From Lutraria lutraria (lineage: Eukaryota; Mollusca; Bivalvia; Venerida; Mactridae), in the NCBI GenBank assembly GCA_964023205.1, contig OZ026835.1:7026414-7090413 (forward strand): 64,000 nt of DNA, in the 5' to 3' direction. Below the pieces are notes generated by a model that did no database searches, was not told the DNA's origin, and saw only the letters and a list, made by a program, of their open reading frames with translations. Positions 11,757-24,315 of this stretch are shown here, one piece after another. Position numbers and translations under genes: made by a program. Position 1 is the first letter of the stretch. Each line of letters starts with the position of its first letter.

Positions 11757-13478
11757 CCTAAGGTTGCTCGGTACGGGAGTTTTACGGTTGTTATTGAAAG
11801 TTTGTGGACAAGTAAAAAGTAGTGAGAAAGTACATGTGCCATTCCTGGTGTTTCATTGCATACTTAGGATCACGTTATAGTAATACCATGGTAAGGTGTG
11901 ACTCATTAGTAATCCCTTCGATTTTCACACTATAGGCGTACTTGATTATGCGGTCAGAACTGTATATTTGTACACACACAGGAAACTATCATTATTTTTA
12001 TTAGTTAACGTGTAGTTTTTGTTTTTGTAATTGAATTAATTGATCTTACATCGGAAATGAGCATACTTGTGTCCTGTAGTGAACAAACGCAAGCTGTACG
12101 GTCCGATTTTCAGGTAATCTCTACCCAGACTTGTCGTTCCTGCTACGCACACACTAACCTCTGTCAACGTCTGGAAAGTAGTTCGGCTTCACAATGACAG
12201 GCGCGTGAATTCAAAATTGTGATAAAACCTCGAAATGAAACTAAAATAGTTTGTTTTGTTTTTTCTGAAAGGAATCGCATACTTAAACTATCAAAACATT
12301 TTCACAGGAGTTAAGGCCCTTTTGACAAAAAGCTTAGTCTAATGTAAGTTTCTAATCAATTACTCAAGAAATACTTCATGGATTAATTTCATATTTTACA
12401 CGATGGTGTATAATGATAAAAACAGGCCAAGTTCGCTACCTGGAAAAATAAAATCATTTTCACAGGACTCATGGCCCCTTTTTTACTCAAATCTTAGCTT
12501 AATGGTGGTTTCCAATCAATAACATATAAATTTACTCAAGAAAGATTTCATGGGTTGGCTTCATATTTTAAGTTTGATTTCAGTTAAAGTCCAAATAATT
12601 TTCACTTACCTGTCCTTCAGCGCATTTCTAGGTCTTGGGTTGGTTAGTAACTAAAGTAAATAGTAATACATAAGATGTGTTACTTTTGAATATGCTTTGA
12701 CTTTCTGTTCTTGTTATAATGTTGAACATTGTGTATCTGTGTGTATTTAGATAATTATCTTTTGTAGACTTTAGATAATAAAACATTCTCTGTGTGTTCA
12801 TTGTTAAGTGATGATTATAAACTCACACTATATGAAAATAAAGACAAGAATATACCAACAGCAATGATCCCAATACAGGCACTGGACATAGTTAAAACAC
12901 TTGTGATTTAAGGTAGTAAAACCACAATTTCGACCCTTCCCGGTCAGACATGTTCATTACTCAAACAGGTATTGGCTAACCATCGTCAAACTTACAGTAA
13001 GAATGTAGCTATGACTAAAACCTATTGGCCAAATTAGATTGCTGGGTTGTACATTTTGATAGATCCATTTGCATTTTCTCATAAATACTAAATACTGGCA
13101 GAATATAGTCATCGTTGGTGAAGTTTTTGATCATGGTCAATATCAAATATATTTCTTTAAAAATTTGCATGCTTCTTCAGCGTGACGTATTATTTTTGGC
13201 CGTGCATTCCATTTTTTTTCTGCTGCACTTCTTTTTCTGATCAGTATATTTTGTATAACAAACTGCATTCAATAAACGCTAAATAGTACCCTGGTGGCAT
13301 GTTGGACATTGGATTTTGAATCTGGGTATTGAAGTAGAGGCTTAGTTGCGAATGATACTTATATACGCGGCGGAATGCGTGTGTCACATGATGCCCAAGA
13401 GGCATTTTACTTTACAGTGCGTGCTTGAGAACAATTCTACCAAGTGATTATTCATGTGCGTTGTTGTCTTTTTTAACA

Positions 13479-13484
13479 TTTATT
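13479..13484 (-). terminator. possible poly(A) signal of the PAN-domain gene
   Basis: AATAAA on the minus strand, 219 nt beyond the stop codon at 13703. Inferred from position only. Confidence 0.35.
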
Positions 13485-13702
13485 TGCGTGCACAAATCTA
13501 AACCAAAATATAGTATTGTGCGTATATGAAAACAATCGCCTCCTCTAGTGTAAGAACAATATGAAAAAAATACGTATTGACGTGTGCATAAATATTAATA
13601 TATGTACGTTTGCGTCATCATACAATATACATCTAACTGATTGGGTATACATGTGAGAAAGGTTCCACCTTAACGTCAGTGATATTTTCACACAGAGTCA
13701 AA

Positions 13703-16589
13703 CTAAGCGCAGTTTATTTGCCACATAATGAATCTGCTGTCAACACCGTAAGCGTATGTTGGTTTGGAAACCACTGACAAGTAACATCTACGATCAGGAA
13801 TAGACATATCAGCAGTACGACAGAAAAACATGGTAGCCTCTAAACAGGCAGCTGAGCACTCTTCAGGATAATTAACTGTCAAGGTCCTATTGTATAGGCT
13901 CGGAATATTGAATCCATAGAACGTTCCAAACGTCATTCCATACTCAATGCATTCTGTAAATGTAAAATACAGTACAGTTTAACATGGAGATCAAGACAAT
14001 GTTGAAAAAAGAACGGTCATAATATTGAGGTGGTCAGTCAAAAATTCAAATTCAAGGGCAGGTAACTATGCTATGATCATGCAAAAATTTTAATAATCAT
14101 GAAAGAGTTTTCTTTTTCCTTATATGTCTATGTGAAAAAAACTAGCAAACGTCTTTAAGATTGATTCTTTACGATGGTCCTATCATTACGTATATCTTAT
14201 GTATTTATAGATAAAACCAACATCTTCACATCAGTAAGAAAAAAGTTACATAATTATATGTCTCTTATAAACTGGCAACAGTATCTGAAACAACAGTGTT
14301 TATCAACAATTTTTATCATCTTACCTAAGAGGCCGCCGTGGCCGTAGTCCAGGGATTAGTGCGCTGGATTTGTGAAACGGCGATGTTGGTTCGATTCCCA
14401 GTAGCCCGCCCGGCTGGCTCATTGGATAGAGCGTTTGTCTACTGATCGGGATGGCGTGAGTTCGAACCCCGGGCGAGGCTCACAAATTTGACTGAAGATA
14501 TTACATCCTATGTTAAATTGTCCTCCACCTCTGAATTATTTGGGGAAGCTTGACAGAAGCTTACGATAAAATGTAGTTAGTACTGGTTAAGGCCTAAATG
14601 AAGACTACGAAAGCTGGTTAGGATAACTGCCCGCCTTCTTAGGCGTAATAATGTTGAAAATGGCGTTAAACCCGATGAAGCAAACAAACAATCGATTCAC
14701 AGTAGCGACAGGTTATATCCCTCAACGAAAATTTGACAAAAATGTCGATTTTCTCTACGTGTTAGAATGTAACTGGCACCTTGTAGAAGGGTAGGCTAGT
14801 ACTGGTTAGAATACAATACCGTCCATGAAAGCTTGAGGTAAATCAGAAGCAGTGGATAACTGAACTATTGATGAAAAACGGCGCTTTACCCAAATAAATA
14901 AATCATGTTACCTCCGACGCACGTATTGTCTGATGAATTATAACTGTATCCAAGAGCACATGTATTTGGAGCAGTCGGTATATATGTCGTGGTATCCGGA
15001 CAACTGTCCTATAATAGATAAATAGGGTAATATCAAAAGCCAGGTGTCATATGACGAGGTAGTTAAGGTATACCAGAACAACGTGAATCGAAATACCCTT
15101 TCGCAGTTCTAAGGTACTTATCTCCGGTTAAAAAGTTAAAAGGTCCAAGTTTACATCATGGCTAAGGGATATGCTAAAACTTCGTTAGAACAACTACATG
15201 ATGTTAGATTTGAAATTGCTTTTATCGTGTTTGATCCCTGAGCGTAAGCTTCACGTTACTCAGTTTGTGGACGGACTTGTCCTTTCAAAAGGGTAAAACG
15301 GCAAATTTGTCTTACTCCAATGTCCGAAAACAAAAGATTTTACAAATTGACCGCGCCCAAAATATGAAAACTATGCAATTTTGTTTCCTTTTCTTTGTCA
15401 ATGTTTTGTTTCAAATTAGTCACAGCTTTTTGTAGGCAGTGAAACAACATTATCCTCTGCTATTGATGTTTGCAAATGTTTTGAACTGCTTAAACTAAGT
15501 TACATTCATTGTAACAGTTATATAATATGTTTAGTACTTTTTCACCCACTGTCACTTTTTTATTTTTTAAGTAATTTTATACTAATATTTGTAAACTATA
15601 TATACAACTTTTATTCCTCCAAATTGATGAAGAGTTACGTACATAATGTGTACAATTGAAAATGAATGAAACATACAGTATAATAGAGGCAAACAAACAA
15701 TGGTATACATACATATATTACAAACGTTTATAAGTATTACTACCTTAATACAGTTGAGATGATTAAGGCCACAAATAATACTTTATTGGCAATCATTGAC
15801 CCTGTCCACTACACAGTAAAAAATATGTTTTAGTTTGTAAAGCACTTTTGAACGTATAATTTAATTATGAAAAGAGTGCTATATAAATATGGTGTAATAA
15901 TAATTATTATGATTTCTAAAGCCATAAGTTAAAATGATTAAAAACCCGTTTACTTGCATGGTTTTGATTGGACGTATGAAATATGTATAACTAAATATCA
16001 TAAAATAAGAATAGAATATATTGTAAGTAGATCTATTGTATGCACAACATATACATTGCATTTAACATTCATATTCTTGTAAATGCGTATTTATGTCCAT
16101 CATTGAATTAATAGACATATCTGTTATATATCAGTCTGCCATGTTCCTGTATAAATGTAACCGTTTTTTTTTTGTTAGTTCATTGTAAAATACAATAGCC
16201 ATGTACATGGGCCGGTGGCCTTAAATATTGAACAAATTCACAATCAATTTTCAAAAGAAGCATGAATGTCACATTTTAACCCACATGATTAATGAAATAC
16301 TTACCAAGCCAACTTCCACATACTTCCACTCACATCCGGGTACCATGGTTGTTTTAACGACATGATATGTGATACAGCGTTGAAATACCGCATGAAACAT
16401 TAAAGAACAACAATTTTTCTTTAAGCAAATACCCAAGCACATGGCCAGAGAAACGACGCCATTACCGTCACTGATGACGTCATTGTGTTGTTGATAACAC
16501 ACATTCTTTACTTCGGAGTGGTATTTGCGATTAATCCCGCAAGTAATGACGAAACACAATGCAACAGAGAACAAATTTACCATAAGCAT
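13703..16589 (-). CDS. secreted protein with two PAN/apple-like modules (three coding exons)
   Basis: Minus-strand exons are 16305-16589, 14912-15008 and 13703-13953, joined in phases 0 and 1, giving 210 aa with stop TAG at 13703-13705. Junctions are TTG|GTAAGT, CTATTATAG|GAC, GGAG|GTAACA and CATTTACAG|AATGC; the split codon G|AA gives Glu. Residues 1-18 (MLMVNLFSVALCFVITCG) look like a signal peptide. Residues about 31-93 form a Cys-rich apple-like module (CLGICLKKNCC, RC, GCEWKY). Residues 96-127 are a Thr/Pro/Cys linker. Residues 129-209 form a second PAN-type module with six cysteines (CIEYGM, CSAAC, FFCR, RRC, WQINC). PAN domains bind proteins or carbohydrates and are common in molluscan secreted proteins; the ligand here is unknown. 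No membrane segment or anchor is seen after the signal peptide. A SINE pair fills intron 2 and ends 7 bp from the exon 2 donor. PAN assignment rests on cysteine spacing, so the modules could be a related apple-like fold. Confidence 0.78.
14331..14690 (+). repeat. composite tRNA-derived SINE (two tandem tRNA-like heads)
   Basis: Two tRNA-like units lie head to tail: 14331-14404 (A box GGCCGTAGTCCAGGGA, B box GGTTCGATTCCC) and 14405-14475 (A box TGGCTCATTGGATAGAGC, B box GAGTTCGAACCCC). A unique body and the 3' end GGCGTTAAACCCGATGAAGC plus CAAACAAACA follow. It is a different family from the SINE at 2949. It lies in intron 2 of the PAN-domain gene, antisense to it. Confidence 0.8.
14768..14904 (+). 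repeat. headless 3' fragment of the same SINE type
   Basis: It shares GGCTAGTACTGGTTAG, AACGGCGCTTTACCC and an A-rich AAATAAATAAAT end with the element ending at 14690, but lacks the tRNA-like head. It is a 5'-truncated or decayed copy. It stops 7 bp short of the minus-strand splice donor at 14911. Confidence 0.6.
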
Positions 16590-17818
16590 TTTCTTCTGTT
16601 AAACGAGCATATGTACTGTATTCACGAAACGAATGAAAATTATTTTGACCAATTGCCGTTTTGTGCAGTGTCGCCCTTTGATCCCAAACCATTACATGCA
16701 CAATTAGACCAATCAATAGATAGAAAAGCACCTAATTGATGAATGCATATTTTATAGGAAATAGTTGGTTATCTGACGACTTCTGATAAATAAATTGTAA
16801 AACACATTCTCTCAAATGACAATAGCATTTCCAATTCTTTACAGATTCGATCCGTCTTTTCTGCGAATCGATAAAAACAAAGTTGGCTTTAGATAAGAAA
16901 GATTTTCACCAAGTGCTGGATGCTTTTTTGAAAACAATCAGTAGATTTAAGCATCCTTGTCGGATATCCGTGAAAAATTTGTAAAGGTGTCTGGCTTATG
17001 ATCACTAGCGTTCGTCGCTGTGAGTTCTAAACCTTTCCGGGACTAGAATAAATACCATGTGAGGAAACTGTCCAGCAAGTACACGGAATATCCTTGGTTT
17101 TATCCAAGTCCGCATTAAAAAACAGTTGTATTCAACCTATTTATATACATAAGAACATAGGGTGAATTCTTGGATATTATATATTCAATGAAATACAAGT
17201 TATATACAGTAAAATTACATGTAGATTGATCCGATGCGATGACATATATTACATTCACAGTAAGCACACCTGTATAAATATGCATGATCTGAAAAGATAG
17301 TCTTCCTCAAGAAACAAACTCAACACAATTAGTTAATATCGTATATTTGTAAGTAGCACTTGGGCAATGCTTACGACGTACAACCATTTACATAATACAC
17401 ACTTATAATTAATACATGTTGTACTTCTTATCTACATCACACAAATGTTACTTTCCCTAAACTCCGCATAGTTCAGTACAAACAATTAAGGATTCCATAA
17501 ACATTTTTACAACATAAAAAATAAGTATACGTCTGGTAAGCATAAGTACTTAAAGCTGAATGAAATCATTTGCACGAAAATCCAACATTTTCGTTAACAA
17601 TCGATACTCAGTCTCCATTGGTCAAATACCATTATTAGCCAACCAAGTTACTTGTTATCAAGTAACATAGCACCCGCCGTACTGTGAATTTAATAACCCG
17701 TACTATGGATCTTAACTTAAAATCAAATGTCAGAAAATACATGAGTTTGTAAAGAAACTGTTACATGATCAACTCTATTTTTGTCCCCCACCCTGTGTTT
17801 CTACATTTGACAGTACTG

Positions 17819-17954
17819 TTGACGTCAATGACAATGTCATGTTACGTAATTACGTCGTTGAAAAACGCCATAAAACAGTAAAGAACAGCAACCGTTCTGT
17901 TGCTGTCATACACATTGATATAGATATGACGTCATAATTGTCATTGGTGACGTC
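17819..17954. promoter_or_regulatory. cluster of CRE/ATF-type TGACGTCA sites in a foldback
   Basis: Sites are TTGACGTCAATG (17819-17830), ATGACGTCAT (17926-17935, a full palindromic CRE) and GGTGACGTCT (17946-17955), plus TTACGTAATTACGTC between them. The outer parts are inverted (GACGTCAATGACAAT against ATTGTCATTGGTGACGTC), with a perfect small hairpin ACAGCAAC/GTTGCTGT at 17886-17907 near the middle. It lies 1.2-1.4 kb upstream of the PAN-domain gene start. A regulatory role is inference. Confidence 0.35.
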
Positions 17955-18998
17955 TTTATGTACCTGATAACCTAAAAAGTATATTTACGATTTTTCGCAT
18001 TTTTCAACCCTAAACGCAAGACACACAATACTGTGTTTATCATTAACATATCATTAACATGTTTGTCTTACAACACTGTAAATGCAGAACCTTGTCACCA
18101 ATGGAAAACAAAGAAAAGTTATTAAAAAGCTTTCTGCGCATTCCTTACAGCCAATTAATATTTCTGTTCTTTGATCGCCAGTTACAAGAACTGATAAATT
18201 GCACTGAAACATCCGCCGATTATATTAAAATGACTGCACTTCTTGTTGCCAGATAAATATTTTATTGTTTATCAAATTATCATTTTAGAATAAGTCACTA
18301 TCCCATTAACGTAACATATAATTCCACATATTCACTAAATAATTCACTACTTACAAATGTAGACTCTTTCAAGTTGTTTTCAATCTTCCTTTCATAATGA
18401 GCATCAAAAGACAAAAAGAGAAGAGAACGCCCGAGTAGATGGAGAGATAAGAGGTAATAACGAAGCATTAAGATAAAGAACAGATTCAAAGAGCTCAAAA
18501 TCTATCTGACTCTTGAGACGTGGTACCTTTTGAAGAGAACAAAAGCAACACTCGTGACGAAACCTATGGAATATCTATAAAAACAGTAGTTGTTCTAGAT
18601 GCCTGTGTTGATAATGTAGTGTATAGAGTACGTACGCCATCTGAGAGCAACAAAGGTCGTATTGTAAACCTCATTCATAACTGTTAATAGCATTTGTACT
18701 GTCAAAACCTTGCATGATTTGTTTAACGTTTGTGAATACACAATTATAGAACGATCCAGGAACATTCGTTTGTTCCACGTTATTTGTACAGTTCATAACG
18801 AAATCTTGTTAACTTGTCAATGACATGATTTAATATAAAGGTAATACATGACTAATACATGAAACACATTGAATCATGCATAATAAACGAATATCATATA
18901 ATGTATACATACATGTAATATATCAATATCTAATGTATACTCATTTGGTTAGTGTATGTTCAATACTTAATATGCCATAAGTATGACAGTGGGAATTC

Positions 18999-19234
18999 TT
19001 TGTTTGTTTGAGCTTCACGCCCCATTCGAACAGTCATATGAGGCAGACAGTTCCCCTAACCATGGTTCCTGGGCAGAACCAGTACTAGACTCCTATCCTC
19101 CGCAAGTAACAGCCTACTTTCTCAAATAAAGAGACATGATCGGCAGCTAGGCACGAACCCATAACCCTCTATCAGTGATAGTTTACTATGATTTGAAGTC
19201 AGCGACCTTAACCACTCTAAAACGGAGGTGGGTC
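18999..19234 (-). repeat. tRNA-derived SINE, copy 2
   Basis: Reverse-complement copy of the 2949 family. It begins (plus strand) with the TTTGTTTGTTTG tail complement, contains CTCCTATCCTCCGCAAG and AAAGAGACATGAT, and ends at the A-box complement CCTTAACCACTC. Confidence 0.85.
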
Positions 19235-20326
19235 AGTTGGAATTTGATTTCACTTTATTCTGCGATTAATATTACTTGGAATATAATTTTGAGTGTAAAT
19301 TGGTCTGTTGTATGCTCGTGCAATATTTTGTTTAATATAATTATATATATGCATATTTATTATGTGTGTACGTGTGTGGGTGAGTGTGTGCATGGACTAC
19401 ACTATGTGTCTACTGGCATTTCGGTCTGGAGTTACAACTATAGTATTCCAATTACGCATGTTGATTGAGGATGTTCGTATAATTATGTATGAGTAACTTA
19501 AAAGGAAAACAATCCCACATTAGTTAGCTGTATTTGTTTTCCATCAAATAATACAAAGGGGAACAAAACGCATTATTTGATATGTTTTTATTTTTCATTT
19601 TGTATAAATCTACACGTAATACAACAGTACTATTTCATGTATAAATATCTAAATTGATATAACAATACAGGAAGCAATAAAAGTCAAATCGTTTAAAATA
19701 TACGATAATTCAGGCAAACACCCAGTTCACATGTGATACATAATGATTATTATCATATAAAATCTATTGTTCCAAGATCGTTCTGTCCTCAATCCCGGTA
19801 GTAAATAAATATTTTCATTATTGCTGACTAGAAATTTGATCGGGGGTGGGGAACGGCTTGGTAATTTGAATTAAATTTAAATTACGGATATACATATGGG
19901 CACAGTCCACATATTACTAAGGGATAGAGGAATTATGATCTTTGTGCAAAGTAGACACTTATTCAAAAGTTTATTTACTAAGCTATGATATCATGAATGA
20001 CTACTAAAATGACATTTGCTCATAGGATTGTCTGTATTTACAGGTAGCCTTTAAATCAGGGTTAATTGTACATGTAAGGTACAGTTAATTATACCATGGT
20101 TGTTACTGATACTCGATGGAGTTTTATTTTTATTTCCACCTGATATCCTACCCACACATTACTAATAAAACTATTCTGTCCTTTGACTTGAGCCATCAGC
20201 TGTGAGATACTACAAGAAAACTAATTGCCAAGATTATTGGCATCACACTTTGAAGCTAAAGGACCATGTATGCTGATAAAATAGACCAGTGTCCGAGGTT
20301 ACAAACCCGAGGTCAAATTTCATATT

Positions 20327-20630
20327 TGATGAATAACTATGTAAAATAATACTCACGTCACCAATGTACAGAAAGTGTACAAATCAGTGAAACTGAAAGT
20401 CACACCAGGAACGAAACGTTCGCAAATACTAGCAACTTTGATAACACATTTAAGTATTGTGAATAGATTATGTAAATTTTAGTTCTACTAAAAGATTAAC
20501 ACAAAGCCAACATGCTTTAAATTGACTTTTTACACTTACACAGCTATCATATCGTTAAGTAACAATTAGAGTTATGTGTGTACAAAGAAATTTTATAATG
20601 CATACTTTTTCATAGTAAGCTAATACATTT
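20327..20630 (+). repeat. direct repeat, copy A
   Basis: About 0.3 kb that recurs at 21805-22135 in the same orientation. Shared strings include TGATGAATAACTATGTAAAA, AACACATTTAAGTATTGTGA, ACACAAAGCCAACATGCTTT and GCATACTTTTTCATAGTAAG. Non-coding in all frames. Confidence 0.85.
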
Positions 20631-21804
20631 TCAGACAGTATAACTGATCAGACAATTTTAACATTTAAACATTAATCGACTTTATCTTGTCAAGCATAAT
20701 ACTTTGATCATGGAATTGAGATTTAAGCGATTGATCATATAAAGAAATAAAAGTATGTTGTACAGCATTGGTAAGTATTAAAAACATCGGAATTTAAATA
20801 CAATGCCACAGCTATACAAAAGTGTTAAATAAAAATGTTTTCAATTCAATTTTTGATATTTTAAACAGTCGTATAAAATGGAAAAAAGTAATAGATAAAA
20901 ATATAAGTAACCGTGGTTTTCATGATTTCCTTTCGTACATTGCATTATAACATTACAGCTACCACTAGAAAGCATGCCCTTTTAACGTATCGAAACAAAC
21001 CATTTCGCCATCCATGCTCATACTTTATCAATGGCAGTGTGCTAATTGTGTATCAATTAATTTATTCCACAAGTTGTTTTTTTTAGAAACACCGTACAGA
21101 CCGCTTCCTGGAGAACTTTTACATAACACTAAATTGGGAGTTCGTATCGCGCGGACCAAACTCGAACACACATGACACTTAACCGCTCAGCATAAATAAA
21201 AAACTTAGTAATAAAACGTGGCAACAATAGTCAGCATCAACACGCACATCAATAAAGATTTAATGAAAATATGTCTCAATTCAATTGGATTGGGAATATA
21301 TTAAATGAATTAATAAAATAACTGATGATATTAGTTTGTTATGAAATTGCGTGCAATACTGGCATGTGGAAACAATTTATACAATGACCCATAAATATAT
21401 ACAAATAAAGGCACCATTGTTGTCTCAAATAATGCAATTATCATTGACATGTCTTTGGCATAATTTGTTCTATTCATGGTCTTACAATGGACATCATCAG
21501 CCTGGACCATATCCCCGTATATGAACGAATTACTTTTATTTATCTAAAAGAAGTTACGTAACCTGGTGTCCCGATTTCTTTTGTATATGTACCCTAATTG
21601 GGTCTCAAATCAGTAACCATTTGTTCAACAATTTTGTGAACTTCAGGTGGAGCTAATAGGTAGGCATTAGAATTAAAGTTCAAAATATAAGCAATTACTT
21701 TAGGCTGACTTACCAAAACAAAGTTAGCATTCAAGTTTATGCTTACAGATAATTCTCATAATTTATAACGGTTGAATGATAATTGCAATATTTATCTATT
21801 GTGA

Positions 21805-22135
21805 TGATGAATAACTATGTAAAATAAAACTCTCGTCACCAATGCACAGAAAGTGTAAAATTTAATGAAACTGAACGTCACATAAGGATCGACATATTCG
21901 CAAATACTAGTTGCACTTTGATAACACATTTAAGTATTGTGAATAGATTATATAGATTTTAGTTCTACTAATAGATTAACACAAAGCCAACATGCTTTAA
22001 ACTGACTTTTTACACTTGTATTTAAGTGATACAGCTATCGATATCGTTAATCTTAAAATAGGAGTAACAATTAGAGTTTTGTGTGTACAAAGAAATTTTA
22101 CATTGCATACTTTTTCATAGTAAGCTCATACATTT
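21805..22135 (+). repeat. direct repeat, copy B
   Basis: Second copy of the 20327-20630 sequence with scattered substitutions and two small insertions. The spacing of 1.48 kb suggests a local segmental duplication or two insertions of one element. Confidence 0.85.
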
Positions 22136-24005
22136 AATGTATTTTATTATAAACATCTTGTATATTATAATTATTGATATATTACTATTATTACAAATCT
22201 CATTAGATCACCTAACATATTATTGATGATAAATAATGAATAAATTTCATTAAACAAATAAATAAATAACTATGATAATATCGCTTTGAAGTAAGGGCCA
22301 ATAAGAAAAAAGAAGAATTTGACATCAACTGGATTTAAGCAAATCCGTGTAAATCACTGCTTTGTATAACTATTAAAATTCACTCAAACATTGCAAGTAG
22401 AAAAAAATCGATTAGTTGATGAGTAGAAATTTTGGAAATATACACTATTTACAGTCAAAACATTGACATGCAACATATGAAAGTCGGAAGATTTCGATAA
22501 ATGCTACAGTTTACTCCCTTGATTAGGAGCGAACAATATCTCACTAAACCAGATACTTTAAACAGTACCCGGTATGCACGCTAACTATTAATACGAATTA
22601 CATAACCTATTACATCATTTAGATATTTTCCATTATAATAATGAATGACCAAGACGTTCTAATTTGGCCGAGCAAATTGACGTATAGAAGAGTAAAACAC
22701 ATCTCAACACAGCAGACAGTGTTTATCCGAATCATGTTTTTCATTCGATGTTTTGCACAAATACATACAAGAGATATATAGATGGGTATGGCTTATCAGC
22801 AAAGACATACTTAATAGTTTTTAACGTTACGTACTTTCATAGACACATCATGACAAGTTTATAAAGACTTACAACAATTAAACAAACGAAGGGCAATAAC
22901 AAATATAGCGGAGTATGTTTTATAATGGCGCATTAGTAACAAAGGGAAGTAACTGTCAAAGACGGGAACTATTTCAGAACACAAACGACTGGATTCCAGC
23001 TATTTGTTGTGTTTATGCAATTAAGATAATACGAAAAATAAAAAACACTCAATATTAAGTAAAAGTGTTATGTATTTGAAATAGTATGTTATCTTCAAAC
23101 ATACCTTGCAATTATATTTATGTATATCGTTTTAGAGATAAATCTAACTATGACTAAAAACTGAATGCCTTTATGTGCTACAAAAGTTAGATGCACGATT
23201 CCTAGCAAATATTGATTCTTGAATAAAACAGTAACTTTACTTTTAAAAACGAATTGGTACAATTAAAGAAATAGTGTGCTTTAATGCTATCCATGATTGC
23301 ATTTTGCAATATACAGAAAAATATAAATTTTAAGCGCAAAAGAATGTTGGCAACTTTAATGTAAGCATTCCTTATTCATATTAGAAAATATATTTCTAGA
23401 AAAAAGAAAGTGTTTACACTCTTAAAAATCTAAAGCAATTTAAACACGCTCGCGCACAGACACGCACATGGGCACATACACAAACACCATCTATAAAATC
23501 ACAGATTTATACATAGTAAACAATAGGTTATCAATAAATATGTTAACAGTATGTTACATCGTGAAATATTATGTATTGACAGGAAAATGAATAATGTAAA
23601 TTGCAAAAATGCAAAAATTTGATACTGTGATTTAAAAGTTGCCAACAGCAAACGTAATGTTATAGTCAGTACTGACGAAGAAATATATCACCTGTTAAAG
23701 CCGACATATTGTGGTTTGTAATTATATACTGTCTCATTTTGTGTTTATAACTCAATATTTTAACTTCATTTCTAAATGTTTGAGATATACATTTGTATTC
23801 CGAAAAACGTAACCAGTCAACTGGACAACCGCATTTGTGTCCATGACAAAGTCTTCTTTGTAGCAGATATTATGATAGAATCATCAAAAATAATAAACAA
23901 TGGTGAATATTTCATATAAACAAATCTGCATCTATAGTGTAATTCGACCTGTCTGTGAATTCAACGAAATAAAATAATAATTATCTTCATGTAGATATTT
24001 ATGCC

Positions 24006-24230
24006 TTAAATCATTCGGAGGTCATTTCGTATTTCGTCCTTTAGTGCTACCATCTCTGTAGGCGGGCCTATGTCTGTTGGGTCCGCTTTATACTGGGCTC
24101 TGACACTAGCCTTCAACCAATCATATTCTTTGTATTTTGTTAACCGACCAATCACATCACTTCTTGCTGAATCAAGCCTTCTAGACCGTGTTTGACGGAT
24201 CGTTCCTATCAAATCTTTCTCTTTGCACCA
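24006..24230 (-). CDS. unassigned open frame just downstream of the CUB gene (possible alternative tail exon)
   Basis: On the minus strand, the frame from 24230 down to the TAA at 24006-24008 reads 74 codons with protein-like composition: RSRRLDSARSDVIGRLTKY, then EYDWLKASVRAQYKADPTD, then a charged end. It opens right after a TAG that could serve as a splice acceptor (GATTAG|TGG), although the polypyrimidine tract is poor. It begins in phase 0 and lies 86 nt past the normal stop of the CUB receptor, where an in-frame AAA|GTGTCC donor could skip that stop. I recognise no domain. Alternatives are chance openness in the 3' UTR or an exon of another gene. Confidence 0.3.
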   Translation of the reverse strand, partial: WCKEKDLIGTIRQTRSRRLDSARSDVIGRLTKYKEYDWLKASVRAQYKADPTDIGPPTEMVALKDEIRNDLRMI

Positions 24231-24315
24231 CTAATCGTAGCGCATTTATAACTATTATCATTTCATTTTTTAAACAACATGTTAAAACAATTCAATTCAC
24301 CTATGATCATTTTCA

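Larger units (their letters stand above)
11125..13702. other. gene-free region between the ninjurin and PAN genes
   Basis: No supported exon is present. It contains a TTAA-flanked MITE-like segment (11374-11756). An AATAAA at 12777-12782 is too far from the ninjurin stop to assign. A TTTATT at 13479-13484 is AATAAA on the minus strand and may be the poly(A) signal of the PAN-domain gene, 219 nt past its stop. Confidence 0.5.
16590..24005. other. gene-free region between the PAN gene and the 3' end of the CUB gene
   Basis: No supported exon is present; short frames such as 18298-18498 (-) and 19175-19468 (+) lack domain or splice support. The stretch contains the TGACGTCA cluster (17819-17954), a SINE (18999-19234) and a diverged 0.3-kb direct repeat (20327-20630 and 21805-22135). 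Part of 22-24 kb could be 3' UTR of the CUB gene, but I see no clear poly(A) signal. Confidence 0.5.
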
